Below are positions 50,775-58,541 of a DNA stretch of 64,000 bases, in pieces. Within the stretch, counting starts at the first letter, position 1, and each line of letters opens with the position of its first letter. The position numbers were made by a program, and so were the translations under genes. This DNA comes from Spartinivicinus ruber (GTDB lineage: Bacteria > Pseudomonadota > Gammaproteobacteria > Pseudomonadales > Zooshikellaceae), in NCBI RefSeq assembly GCF_011009015.1, contig NZ_CP048878.1:4928354-4992353 (forward strand), written 5' to 3'. The notes under the pieces are model-generated. The model was not told the origin of the DNA. It worked only from the letters and a program-made list of their open reading frames with translations, and did not search any database.

Positions 50775-51491
50775 CTATTCAGCCATGATCGCTTGAGAGA
50801 GAAGCTTATAGCGAGAGCCGGGATGGATAAGCTTAGCAACACTGATGAGCTGGCCTGATGACCAAGTACGACGATTAACCAATAAACAAGGCTCAGCTGA
50901 CTCTATATGTAACAACTGCTGAGTAGTTTCTTCAGGCATAATCGCTTCAACAACATGTTCTGCTTCTGAAAGTGGACAATGCTTAGTTAAATATTCATTA
51001 GGTGTAATTTCAGTGAAATCCTGCTCTAAATAGTCAGGTACAGCCGTTGAGTTGACATAACGCTCTTCCACTTGTAATGGCAAGTCATTTTCCAAATGAA
51101 CAATCAGCGAGTAAAAAATCGTTTCACCTTCTACTACTCCTAACTTTAGAGCTGTTTGTTCAGTAGCTGGTACCGCCTCAAGCTTTACCACCTCACTACT
51201 ATAAATATGGCCACGACTACGGATTTCATCCGCAATATTTTTAATCTCTAATAAAGGGGACTCCACTTTCAAGTCAGTAACAAAAGTCCCTTGTCCTGGG
51301 TAGCGAACTAACAACCCTTCTTTCACTAAATCCCTGATCGCTTTATTGGCCGTCATCCGACTAACCTGAAACTTGTCAGAAAGCTCATGCTCCGTGGGAA
51401 TCCTGTCATGAGGCTTATAGTGACGATCACGAATATTCTGGTAAATAAAGTCTTTTATCTGTTGGTAGCGGGGCTTGTCGTTAGTCACCAT
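50775..51491 (-). CDS. hutC: Histidine utilisation repressor HutC (GntR family)
   Basis: GntR/HutC regulator: N-terminal winged helix (residues about 5-75, RIPTEHELSDKFQVSRMTANKAIRDL) and a C-terminal UTRA effector domain that should bind urocanate. 238 residues. It is upstream of hutI on the same strand with about 220 bp between, which hold two palindromic operators. Its own promoter lies upstream of 51491, so hutC is probably not repressed by these two sites. Confidence 0.94.
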   Translation of the reverse strand: MVTNDKPRYQQIKDFIYQNIRDRHYKPHDRIPTEHELSDKFQVSRMTANKAIRDLVKEGLLVRYPGQGTFVTDLKVESPLLEIKNIADEIRSRGHIYSSEVVKLEAVPATEQTALKLGVVEGETIFYSLIVHLENDLPLQVEERYVNSTAVPDYLEQDFTEITPNEYLTKHCPLSEAEHVVEAIMPEETTQQLLHIESAEPCLLVNRRTWSSGQLISVAKLIHPGSRYKLLSQAIMAE

Positions 51492-51839
51492 AATACTCTA
51501 GTTCTACTTTTTTCGAGTTACTCACACAAACTGTGGATAACTATGTGAATTAGTTTGGGTCAAACGCCTGTATTAATGAATCTACCAGCTATTAGCACAA
51601 CTGCTTAATTTGGCAACGACTCCTTTTACTTAGGAGTACATCTAAAAATGCACTTACTCTGATAACAACTAACTGTGTAGAAATTAACAGGCATCCTTAG
51701 AATACCATCAATTACTTGTTTTCAAGCAAACATTATTCGAACCTCCCTGCAATTTGCGGTAAGATCGCCCATCTTTTCAACACCATAGCTACTGGGTGTG
51801 GTAAAAGACGCATCTCTTGGTCAATGAGGAAGTCATTAA
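51492..51839. other. Intergenic region between hutC and the permease gene
   Basis: About 350 bp with divergent promoters expected but none clearly placed. It contains a 9-mer identical to a DnaA box at 51532-51540 and CTTG-TTTT-CAAG. GCAAAC near 51727 is only half a PurR site. Nothing else recognised. Confidence 0.5.
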
Positions 51840-53132
51840 ATGCTTGAGGCATTATTTAAACTCAAAGCCCACAATACCTGTGTAAAAACCGAAGTATTAG
51901 CCGGTTTTACCACCTTCTTAACGATGGCCTACATCGTTTTTGTTAACCCCAATATGCTAGCTGCTGCGGGAATGGACCAAGGTGCTGTTTTTGTCGCTAC
52001 CTGCCTAGCTGCTGCCATTGGCTGTTTGATCATGGGGTTATGGGCAAATTATCCCATCGCACTAGCACCAGGAATGGGCCTGAATGCGTTTTTTACTTTT
52101 ACTGTTGTCAATCAGCTCCACTATCCTTGGGAAGTCGCATTAGGTGCTGTCTTTATCTCTGGTATCTGTTTCTTTATCCTCAGTGCCTTGCATATTCGTG
52201 AATTGATTATTAATAGCATTCCCATGGCATTGCGAGTAGGAATAGGTGCAGGCATTGGCTTATTTCTCGGCTTTATTGCGCTAAAAAACGCTGGCTTGGT
52301 GGTAGATAACCCCGCAACATTTGTTACCTTAGGTAATATTGCATCATTCCCTGTTGCCATGGCCGCTTTAGGATTCTTTTTGATCATTGCACTTAGCCAC
52401 CGACAAATAACTGGCAACGTCATGATCAGTATTTTAGCAGTAACAGTGATCAGCCTGTTAGCAGGGCAAACAGAGTATCAAGGTATACTATCTATGCCTC
52501 CTAGCTTGACTCCAACTCTCATGAAATTAAACATTGCTGATGCGTTAGAAGTCAGCATGATCAGCATTATTTTTGCGTTTATTTTCGTTGATTTATTTGA
52601 TACCTCAGGCACCTTAATTGCTGTTGCACAAAAAGGTAAAATGCTTGATGAACAAGGGCGTTTACCTCGACTAGGTAAAGCTTTAATGGCTGATAGTTCT
52701 GCCTCAATGGCTGGTGCAATGCTTGGTACTTCAACCACTACAAGTTACATTGAAAGTGCAGCAGGAATCGAAGCCGGTGGTAAAACAGGTTTAACAGCAG
52801 TCGTGGTAGCGGCACTGTTTTTATTGTGCTTATTTTTCTCTCCTTTGGTTGGTACCGTCCCTGCCTATGCTACGGCCCCTGCATTATTTTATGTTGCAGT
52901 ACTAATGACAGGTGGGCTAATTCATATTAATTGGGATGATATCACTGATGCTGCACCTGTCGTTATTGCTGCTGTTACCATGCCACTCACATTTTCAATT
53001 TCTAACGGTATCGCCCTTGGCTTTATTTCATACACTATTATCAAATTACTGAGTGGTAAAGCCAATCAACTGAATCCAGCGCTCTTAATCTTAAGCGTAT
53101 TATTTTTAGTTAAGTTAACTGTTTTGGTATAG
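51840..53132 (+). CDS. NCS2-family purine permease (AzgA/GhxP type)
   Basis: Proton-coupled nucleobase transporter of the AzgA-like branch (hypoxanthine, guanine or adenine), 430 residues and about 13-14 helices. Family patches: GFTTFLTMAYIVFVNPNML, LAPGMGLNAFFTFTVV, DLFDTSGTLIAVA and GTSTTTSYIESAAGI. Substrate cannot be told from sequence. It lies 5 bp before trmA, so the two are probably co-transcribed. Confidence 0.94.
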   Translation: MLEALFKLKAHNTCVKTEVLAGFTTFLTMAYIVFVNPNMLAAAGMDQGAVFVATCLAAAIGCLIMGLWANYPIALAPGMGLNAFFTFTVVNQLHYPWEVALGAVFISGICFFILSALHIRELIINSIPMALRVGIGAGIGLFLGFIALKNAGLVVDNPATFVTLGNIASFPVAMAALGFFLIIALSHRQITGNVMISILAVTVISLLAGQTEYQGILSMPPSLTPTLMKLNIADALEVSMISIIFAFIFVDLFDTSGTLIAVAQKGKMLDEQGRLPRLGKALMADSSASMAGAMLGTSTTTSYIESAAGIEAGGKTGLTAVVVAALFLLCLFFSPLVGTVPAYATAPALFYVAVLMTGGLIHINWDDITDAAPVVIAAVTMPLTFSISNGIALGFISYTIIKLLSGKANQLNPALLILSVLFLVKLTVLV

Positions 53133-53137
53133 AGCCC

Positions 53138-54223
53138 ATGGCTGTTATTCATATCGACCCCAAGCAATATCCCCAGCAACTCAAAGAAAAAGCAGAACAG
53201 CTTAGTATAGCTTATGCTGAATTTAGTCCTCCTCAGCTGGAAATTTATCCTTCGATGCCACAACACTATCGAATGCGTGCTGAATTTAGGATCTGGCGAG
53301 ACAACGGCCGTATTCACTACGCCATGTTTAATCCCAAAAATAAGCAAGTAATTGAGGTAACTGAATTTCCTGTTGCAACGTTATCCATCTCAGAGTTGAT
53401 GCCCAAATTACTCGAAGCACTGCAAGCGGAAGAGGTTCTTCACAAGCGACTATTTCAAGTGGAATTCCTTGCCACCCAAACCGATGATGTTTTAGCCAGC
53501 TTGATTTACCACAAACCATTGGGTGATGACTGGGAACAAGCAGCTAAGCAATTAGAGCAACAACTCAATATTCATATTATTGGTCGCTCACGTAAGCAAA
53601 GAATAGTTTTATCCCAGGACTATGTAATAGAAAAACTAGCAGTTGATGATCAAAGTTATATCTATCAACAAATCGAAAATAGTTTTACCCAACCCAATGC
53701 TTTTGTTTGTGAAAAGATGTTGAGTTGGGCTACAGGTATTGCTGAAGAACTCAGTGGTGACTTACTAGAACTTTATTGCGGCAATGGAAACTTTACTGTG
53801 CCATTAGCCAAGCAATTTAATAAGGTGTTGGCAACAGAAATTTCGAAAACGTCTGTCAAAGCAGCTGAATACAATTTCAAGTGTAATAATATTCAGAATG
53901 TCACTATTGCTAGGATGGCTAGTGAAGAATTAACTGAAGCATTAAATAAAGTCAGAGCATTTCGCCGACTAGCCCATGTCAATTTAGAGGACTACCAGTT
54001 TTCCACTGTTTTTGTAGACCCACCAAGAGCTGGGCTTGATCCTGCAACAGAAGAGTTGGTAAAGCGATTCGATAATATTATTTATATTTCCTGCAACCCC
54101 ACTACTCAGCAGCAGAATATTACCAACTTAATGGAAACCCATCAAATAAAGCGTTTTGCGTTGTTTGACCAGTTCCCTTATACCCACCATATGGAAGCAG
54201 GGGTGTTACTGCAAAGAAGATAA
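53138..54223 (+). CDS. trmA: tRNA (uracil-54-C5)-methyltransferase
   Basis: Makes ribothymidine-54 in tRNA. SAM-binding LLELYCGNGNFTVPLA, DPPRAGLDP, catalytic Cys in YISCNPTT and Glu in the C-terminal MEAGVLL. 361 residues, the usual TrmA length (shorter than RlmD and without its TRAM domain and Fe-S cluster). Start 5 bp after the permease stop. Confidence 0.97.
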   Translation: MAVIHIDPKQYPQQLKEKAEQLSIAYAEFSPPQLEIYPSMPQHYRMRAEFRIWRDNGRIHYAMFNPKNKQVIEVTEFPVATLSISELMPKLLEALQAEEVLHKRLFQVEFLATQTDDVLASLIYHKPLGDDWEQAAKQLEQQLNIHIIGRSRKQRIVLSQDYVIEKLAVDDQSYIYQQIENSFTQPNAFVCEKMLSWATGIAEELSGDLLELYCGNGNFTVPLAKQFNKVLATEISKTSVKAAEYNFKCNNIQNVTIARMASEELTEALNKVRAFRRLAHVNLEDYQFSTVFVDPPRAGLDPATEELVKRFDNIIYISCNPTTQQQNITNLMETHQIKRFALFDQFPYTHHMEAGVLLQRR

Positions 54224-54243
54224 TATTAAAAAATAAATATAGC

Positions 54244-54272
54244 TCCCGGTGCAGTAATAACGGGGTATTTTT
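54244..54272 (+). terminator. Weak terminator-like hairpin after trmA
   Basis: CCCG and CGGG with a 12-nt loop, then TATTTTTTC. Short stem, but placed 20 bp after trmA. Confidence 0.35.
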
Positions 54273-54374
54273 TCACCCTTGAAGAGCTTTCCATAGACAA
54301 CCAAGGGCTAAAGCAACATTTTTGCAGCTACAGAATACCCTGTTATCCCATATTCCCTAGTTTTATTGACAACC

Positions 54375-54503
54375 TCAATAATCAGGCCTTTTTACTCGAT
54401 TTTCTACAATCGAAACAATGATTCCAACTGCTAGCCCTGCAATCAAAATAGTACCGAACGAAATCATCATTGTCATACCCGCCACAGCGACTGTTGAGGT
54501 CAT
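54375..54503 (-). CDS. 42-residue small membrane protein
   Basis: Below usual gene-calling length. ATG at 54503 is preceded by a perfect AAAGGAGGT ribosome site seven bases away. The translation opens MTSTVAVAGMTMMISFGTIL and continues with a hydrophobic helix to residue 33, then a charged tail ENRVKRPDY. One membrane helix (about 12-33), N-terminus probably outside. No family recognised; the layout recalls small regulatory subunits of membrane complexes. It lies 83 bp downstream of the secreted orphan gene on the same strand and may be co-transcribed. Confidence 0.72.
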   Translation of the reverse strand: MTSTVAVAGMTMMISFGTILIAGLAVGIIVSIVENRVKRPDY

Positions 54504-54586
54504 CACTTACCTCCTTTCAACAGAATGATTAAACTGAAATACAACTACAGCTTAAAAGAGGCGGTAAACTCTTTAGTTGATCAGGA

Positions 54587-55087
54587 TCAACGGCGCTTGC
54601 ATTTATAATCAATGGTCCCACCAATATGAGAGCCCGCCTGAAAAATATAATGTGCAGCCACTTCCTTATCCAGACTTTTTGGCAAAACAAAAGAACCCCA
54701 CATACCACCACCATCAAAACCATTGGTGGTCACAGCATTAAAAGGCTTAAACTGATAGTGATCATAATAAACGGTGGGATTATAATTTGGGTTTTGATAA
54801 AGTCGACCAAATCTAAACAACCCATAATAGCCATAGTGATCGGCTAAAATAGTCGGTTCAGTGTCATCGGTTACTAACACATGCCCAAGAGTCTGGGCTA
54901 AATAAACCAAACCTTTCTCATCTCTCATCAACTTCATTTCAAGCCGAGAATTAACCGGCGCACCAGCCCCATTCTGACGTATTTTTCCATCGGCATAACA
55001 CAAATATCTAGCTACAAAATCATCAGCAGCAACTACTTGACTTGTAGTTGCAATTAATAATGAGGAAATAAACAAGTAAGATTTCAA
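54587..55087 (-). CDS. Secreted protein of unknown function
   Basis: I do not recognise it. The start is TTG at 55087 (about 166 residues), because AAGGAG lies a few bases upstream; an in-frame GTG further up would add a run of hydrophobic residues without a ribosome site. A Sec signal peptide (LKSYLFISSLLIATTSQVVA, cut before ADD) is followed by a Tyr/Phe/Gly-rich domain with GYYGLFRFGRLYQNPNYNP and GGGMWGSFVLPKS. One Cys near each end (YLCYADG and DYKCKRR) may form a disulfide. Probably periplasmic. Adjacent to the 42-residue gene. Confidence 0.7.
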   Translation of the reverse strand: MKSYLFISSLLIATTSQVVAADDFVARYLCYADGKIRQNGAGAPVNSRLEMKLMRDEKGLVYLAQTLGHVLVTDDTEPTILADHYGYYGLFRFGRLYQNPNYNPTVYYDHYQFKPFNAVTTNGFDGGGMWGSFVLPKSLDKEVAAHYIFQAGSHIGGTIDYKCKRR

Positions 55088-55759
55088 GACTGACTCCTTA
55101 TCACACAGAAAAAGCACAACCACACATAACTCTCTCAGGCGGTTCTTTAAATAATACTAAAACAGTAATTTCTTATTTATTAAACAAAAAAGCAATATTC
55201 AACTGTATATTTGTTTAGACTGTTTAGTCACAATAAGACTGAAGAAATTTTTTATCAGAGCTAATTTTTCTGCCATGCAAGTCTCTTTATGAGTATTAGC
55301 CAAAGATCCTTTATTTGTAAGCTTTTCTATACAAACCAAACCATATATGTCGTATTCAACAATCCAACATATACTAAAATCCAATACAAAGGGGTTTGTT
55401 TTTAAGTTAAAATTCAGTAACAATACACTGTCAGTCATAACAGATATTAATCAAACAAATAACTAAAGCGAGTATCATAATAATAAAAAGTTTTTATTTA
55501 CTTACCTTTAATCCAAAAAACTACTGCCTCAGCTCTTTTAAATAAAGAAATGCTGAAGCATTTTGCAGTCTGTAAGTTTACTAATAACTAATCAGGAAGG
55601 TGTTTTTTGGCCAGAAAAAAACAGCAGGTAAGTGGATAAGAAACAACTAACCCAAAAATTCATTAGGTAGCAAAACTCTTCTGCTGCTTAGTGATGTGTT
55701 CGGGCTAGCCCCTTGAAGACATAAGGGGATTACACAACCTTTAGGAGTAGATAATAACA
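55088..55759. other. Gene-free AT-rich region upstream of the porin
   Basis: About 670 bp. A 79-codon minus-strand frame (55199-55438) lacks a ribosome site and has no family look, so I do not call it. The porin promoter should be here; I see no clear -35/-10 pair. A TTTAGGAG ribosome site ends the region. Confidence 0.5.
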
Positions 55760-57079
55760 ATGCATATATTCAAACGCACCGCGCTTTGCACCGCCGTCTT
55801 AGCTGCTTCTTCATTTAATATGGTAACCCATGCAGATGAAGGCTTTATTGAAGGCAGCTCGTTAGATGGAATGCTAAGAAATGTTTATTTTAACAGAGAT
55901 GGTCGCAACGGTTCTGACTATGACAACAGAGAGTGGATACAAGGTATTCAACTCAATTATACGTCAGGTTACTTTGCCAATATTATTGGTTTTGATGCTT
56001 CTTATTATGGCGCTTGGGACTTAGACTCCCCTGGAAACAATTTTACCCATTTACCAGCTGATGGAAGAAACCCTGGAGAAACTAACGATATCAACCTGCT
56101 AGGTCAGGCTTATGTAAAAGTTAAACTAGGTGATGACGACCTGAACTTTAATTTTAAACACGGTCGAATGCGCCGTGATACTAATCTAATTCAAGGTTCT
56201 TCTTCCCGTGCAGTACCTAGCTCTGTATACGGCACTGCAGCCGATATTAATATTCATGGTCTAAAATTACATGGTACATATTTAACCGAAGGCTCATGGA
56301 GAAGCATGGGTCACTTTGAACATTTTAGTGATGGAACTGAAGAAGTTAATTATATTCAAAATTATGGCCTTGCCTACGAATTTGAAAATGGATTGGGCTT
56401 TGAATATGACTGGGGGGAATCAAATAGCTTTTTAGAAGGACAGCAATTCAAGCTTTACCACACATTTAACTTGGCCAAAGATACACAGCTTTATTTAGAA
56501 GGTATTCATCATAGAGTAAAGGAAAATGGTGACGCTTTTATTAGAAGCAAAATAAATGATGATAGAACTGCTGCTCAAGCAGCCAGCTTTGATGGATATG
56601 ACTCGCAAAATACTCAGCTCTTAGCCAAGCTCACAGTAGACGAATTAACAATAAAAACAGCTTATCATCAAACAAAAGGGGCTGATTTTGAGTATGATTG
56701 GGCTGCTTCCCCGCTAGGCTTTGGAGGATTCAATTCCATGGTTCCCTACTGGTCAGACTTCATTTGCAAAGATCAAAAAGCGGTAATGGTTGGTTTTGAG
56801 TATGATTTTTCAGGAGTTGGGGTACCTGGACTTACCTTAGAAGCAGGATATAGAAAAGGCTTTGATGGCGATAAGAACAACACTGGTGTTGAAGCTGTTA
56901 GCCGTGGCAACAAAGAATGGGGTAGAGATACAACCATCGCTTATGAATTTCAGACAGCTGCACTTAAAGGTTTAAAGCTCACGTGGACAAACTATACTCA
57001 TAGAGAAGAGTCTGGGTTAAAAAATGAAGACATAGATAATAACCAAATCTACTTCGACTACACCTTCAATATCTTCTAG
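55760..57079 (+). CDS. OprD-family outer-membrane porin
   Basis: 439 residues with a Sec signal peptide (ALCTAVLAASSFNMVTHA), then the OprD-family opening GFIEGSSLDGMLRNVYFNRDG, EWIQGIQLNYTSGYF, and alternating beta strands to a C-terminal Phe (YFDYTFNIF), the BAM recognition signal. The family forms 18-strand barrels for amino acids, sugars or organic acids; the substrate here is unknown. Monocistronic with a strong terminator. Confidence 0.92.
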   Translation: MHIFKRTALCTAVLAASSFNMVTHADEGFIEGSSLDGMLRNVYFNRDGRNGSDYDNREWIQGIQLNYTSGYFANIIGFDASYYGAWDLDSPGNNFTHLPADGRNPGETNDINLLGQAYVKVKLGDDDLNFNFKHGRMRRDTNLIQGSSSRAVPSSVYGTAADINIHGLKLHGTYLTEGSWRSMGHFEHFSDGTEEVNYIQNYGLAYEFENGLGFEYDWGESNSFLEGQQFKLYHTFNLAKDTQLYLEGIHHRVKENGDAFIRSKINDDRTAAQAASFDGYDSQNTQLLAKLTVDELTIKTAYHQTKGADFEYDWAASPLGFGGFNSMVPYWSDFICKDQKAVMVGFEYDFSGVGVPGLTLEAGYRKGFDGDKNNTGVEAVSRGNKEWGRDTTIAYEFQTAALKGLKLTWTNYTHREESGLKNEDIDNNQIYFDYTFNIF

Positions 57080-57143
57080 TGACTACTAACAATAAAGAAC
57101 ACGACTAGACGTGTCTATTATCTAGTGACCTACTATTCCTTTC

Positions 57144-57170
57144 AGCCTGCCCAAAGTGGCAGGCTTTTTT
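57144..57170 (+). terminator. Terminator of the porin gene
   Basis: AGCCTGCC, loop CAAAGT, GGCAGGCT, then TTTTT. Strong intrinsic terminator 65 bp after the stop. Confidence 0.88.
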
Positions 57171-57289
57171 ATGGGTGACCTTATTTATATTTTCAGCCAA
57201 CCGTGAAAACAATCACGTTATTTTTAGCTATTGCTAATACAATAATTGCCGTTTAGTTTAACTAAAATTATTTACAAGGACTGTTAATA

Positions 57290-57778
57290 ATGAGAAAACA
57301 TTTCATCAATACACTTTCTGCTATTGCACTGCTTTCTGCTAATATTGCAATGGCCGATTACAGCCTGGCTGACCCTATTGCAGAACCACTTCCCTATTCA
57401 GTTATTGACCATGGTACTCACAGCGTTGAACTTTCGAAAAAACTCGAAGTGATTACTGATCAAGATACGTTAGCGGCCCGTTACTACGCAGAAAATCCAA
57501 ATGGTGGTGAGGGGTTACCTTTAATCGACTTTAGTGAATATTTAGTGCTTGGGGTTTACATGGGGGCTCAACCCACTGGAGGTTTTATGATTGAAGTAGC
57601 TGATATACGAGAAAAAGATAACAAAGTAATTGCAACAGTTAACTCCATTGAACCTGGGCGTAACTGCGCTGTTATAAGTGTCCTCACATCGCCTTATCAA
57701 CTGGTGCAAGTGAAAATCCCTCGTACCCCCATGCAGGTTGTATTTAAGGAAACCAATCAAGTCATGGAGTGTGAATAA
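57290..57778 (+). CDS. Secreted PrcB-domain protein
   Basis: 162 residues with a signal peptide (about 1-22, ending NIAMA) and a C-terminal PrcB_C domain: LVLGVYMGAQPTGGFMIEV, then PGRNCAVISVLTSPYQLVQVKIPR. In Treponema PrcB is a lipoprotein partner of a subtilisin-like protease; many proteobacterial homologues are stand-alone and of unknown role. No protease gene lies next to it here. AAGGA ribosome site upstream. Two Cys (near 120 and 161) could pair. Confidence 0.78.
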   Translation: MRKHFINTLSAIALLSANIAMADYSLADPIAEPLPYSVIDHGTHSVELSKKLEVITDQDTLAARYYAENPNGGEGLPLIDFSEYLVLGVYMGAQPTGGFMIEVADIREKDNKVIATVNSIEPGRNCAVISVLTSPYQLVQVKIPRTPMQVVFKETNQVMECE

Positions 57779-57813
57779 GCAAAAGCGGCCTAATTTCAAT
57801 AAGAGAGTATTCT

Positions 57814-57827
57814 TTGATTTGACACAA
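57814..57827 (+). promoter_or_regulatory. Possible FNR/ANR box upstream of the globin gene
   Basis: TTGAT-TTGA-CACAA, eight of ten conserved positions of TTGAT-N4-ATCAA. Its centre (57820.5) is 41.5 bp before the start predicted from the extended -10 at 57847-57855, the classical activating position. Plausible but unproven. Confidence 0.4.
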
Positions 57828-57846
57828 AAATATCACTTTACTCAAA

Positions 57847-57855
57847 TGCTATAAT
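57847..57855 (+). promoter_or_regulatory. Extended -10 promoter of the globin gene
   Basis: TGCTATAAT is a perfect extended -10. No good -35 at 17 bp, which fits a promoter needing an activator. Predicted start near 57862, leader about 77 nt. Confidence 0.6.
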
Positions 57856-57938
57856 TATAAGAGGATCAGTGTATTACTCTCACTGGCACTGTTTAAAGTA
57901 TAATTTTTAGCAGTGCCTTAACAACTAAGTAAAAAGCG

Positions 57939-58364
57939 ATGAGTGATTTTGAAAATATATTTGATGCCAGTTACGAGCGAGTACTAGGCAAGGAAATTAA
58001 TGCCCAGTCATTTTTTGATGCCTTTTATGTAAATTTTGTTAGCAAATCAGATGCAATTGCACACACCTTTGCTAACACTGACATGGCTAAACAAAAACGA
58101 TTATTGGAAAAATCTTTTTACAAACTGCTCACCTTTTACGCTACAAATAATGCGACTGACTATTTAGAAAAAATTGCCATTCAACACAATTACCAACATC
58201 TGAATATACTTCCTGAGTGGTATGATATCTGGTTAGAGGCGCTTATCGAAACCGTGGCTCAATATGATGATACATTTTCAGATGATGTTGAGCTTGCTTG
58301 GCGGCTAGTACTAGCAAGTGGCATTACTTATATGAAATTTAAATATAACCATGTTGCAAGCTAA
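57939..58364 (+). CDS. Single-domain globin-like haem protein
   Basis: 141 residues, all helical. SFFDAFYVNFVSKSDAIAHTF covers the A-CD region with Phe; IAIQHNYQHLNILPEWYDIW holds the probable proximal His83; the end ELAWRLVLASGITYMKFKY is typical of a proteobacterial globin group. Possible roles are oxygen or NO binding; sequence does not decide. Monocistronic or followed by a tiny lipoprotein frame; upstream Lon-like and other genes may share low-oxygen control. Weak ribosome site. Confidence 0.82.
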   Translation: MSDFENIFDASYERVLGKEINAQSFFDAFYVNFVSKSDAIAHTFANTDMAKQKRLLEKSFYKLLTFYATNNATDYLEKIAIQHNYQHLNILPEWYDIWLEALIETVAQYDDTFSDDVELAWRLVLASGITYMKFKYNHVAS

Positions 58365-58446
58365 ACTTTTGCTTTTACCCCCATTCCTCTTACTTTATTT
58401 GTTGCCTGGCTGCACGCTTACTCTAGCTGTCGATCCAACAGGTTAA
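58351..58446 (+). CDS. Possible 31-residue lipoprotein overlapping the globin end
   Basis: ATG at 58351 overlaps the globin stop by 14 bp in another frame. The product opens MLQAKLLLLPPFLLLYLLPG, then Cys and ten more residues: a signal-like helix with LPGC as a lipobox, though Pro at -2 is unusual. It would release a tiny lipidated peptide. No ribosome site of its own, so translation would rely on coupling. May be chance. Confidence 0.3.
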   Translation: MLQAKLLLLPPFLLLYLLPGCTLTLAVDPTG

Positions 58447-58541
58447 ACCGAGTATTTCATTAGCCATCTTCTAGTTTCAGTGATCTGATGAAGTATTCGG
58501 GTTAAAGCTAAACTTATAACAAAGAATGGCTGGATCACGCG

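Noticed and set aside
51727-51740. PurR-like site upstream of the purine permease
   Set aside because: Only the GCAAAC half is present; the other half does not match.
55199-55438. 79-codon minus-strand frame upstream of the porin
   Set aside because: No ribosome site, no recognisable domain, AT-rich sequence where such frames arise by chance. An internal 25-codon frame (MAEKLALIKNFFSLIV) has a weak AGAG site but is also unsupported.
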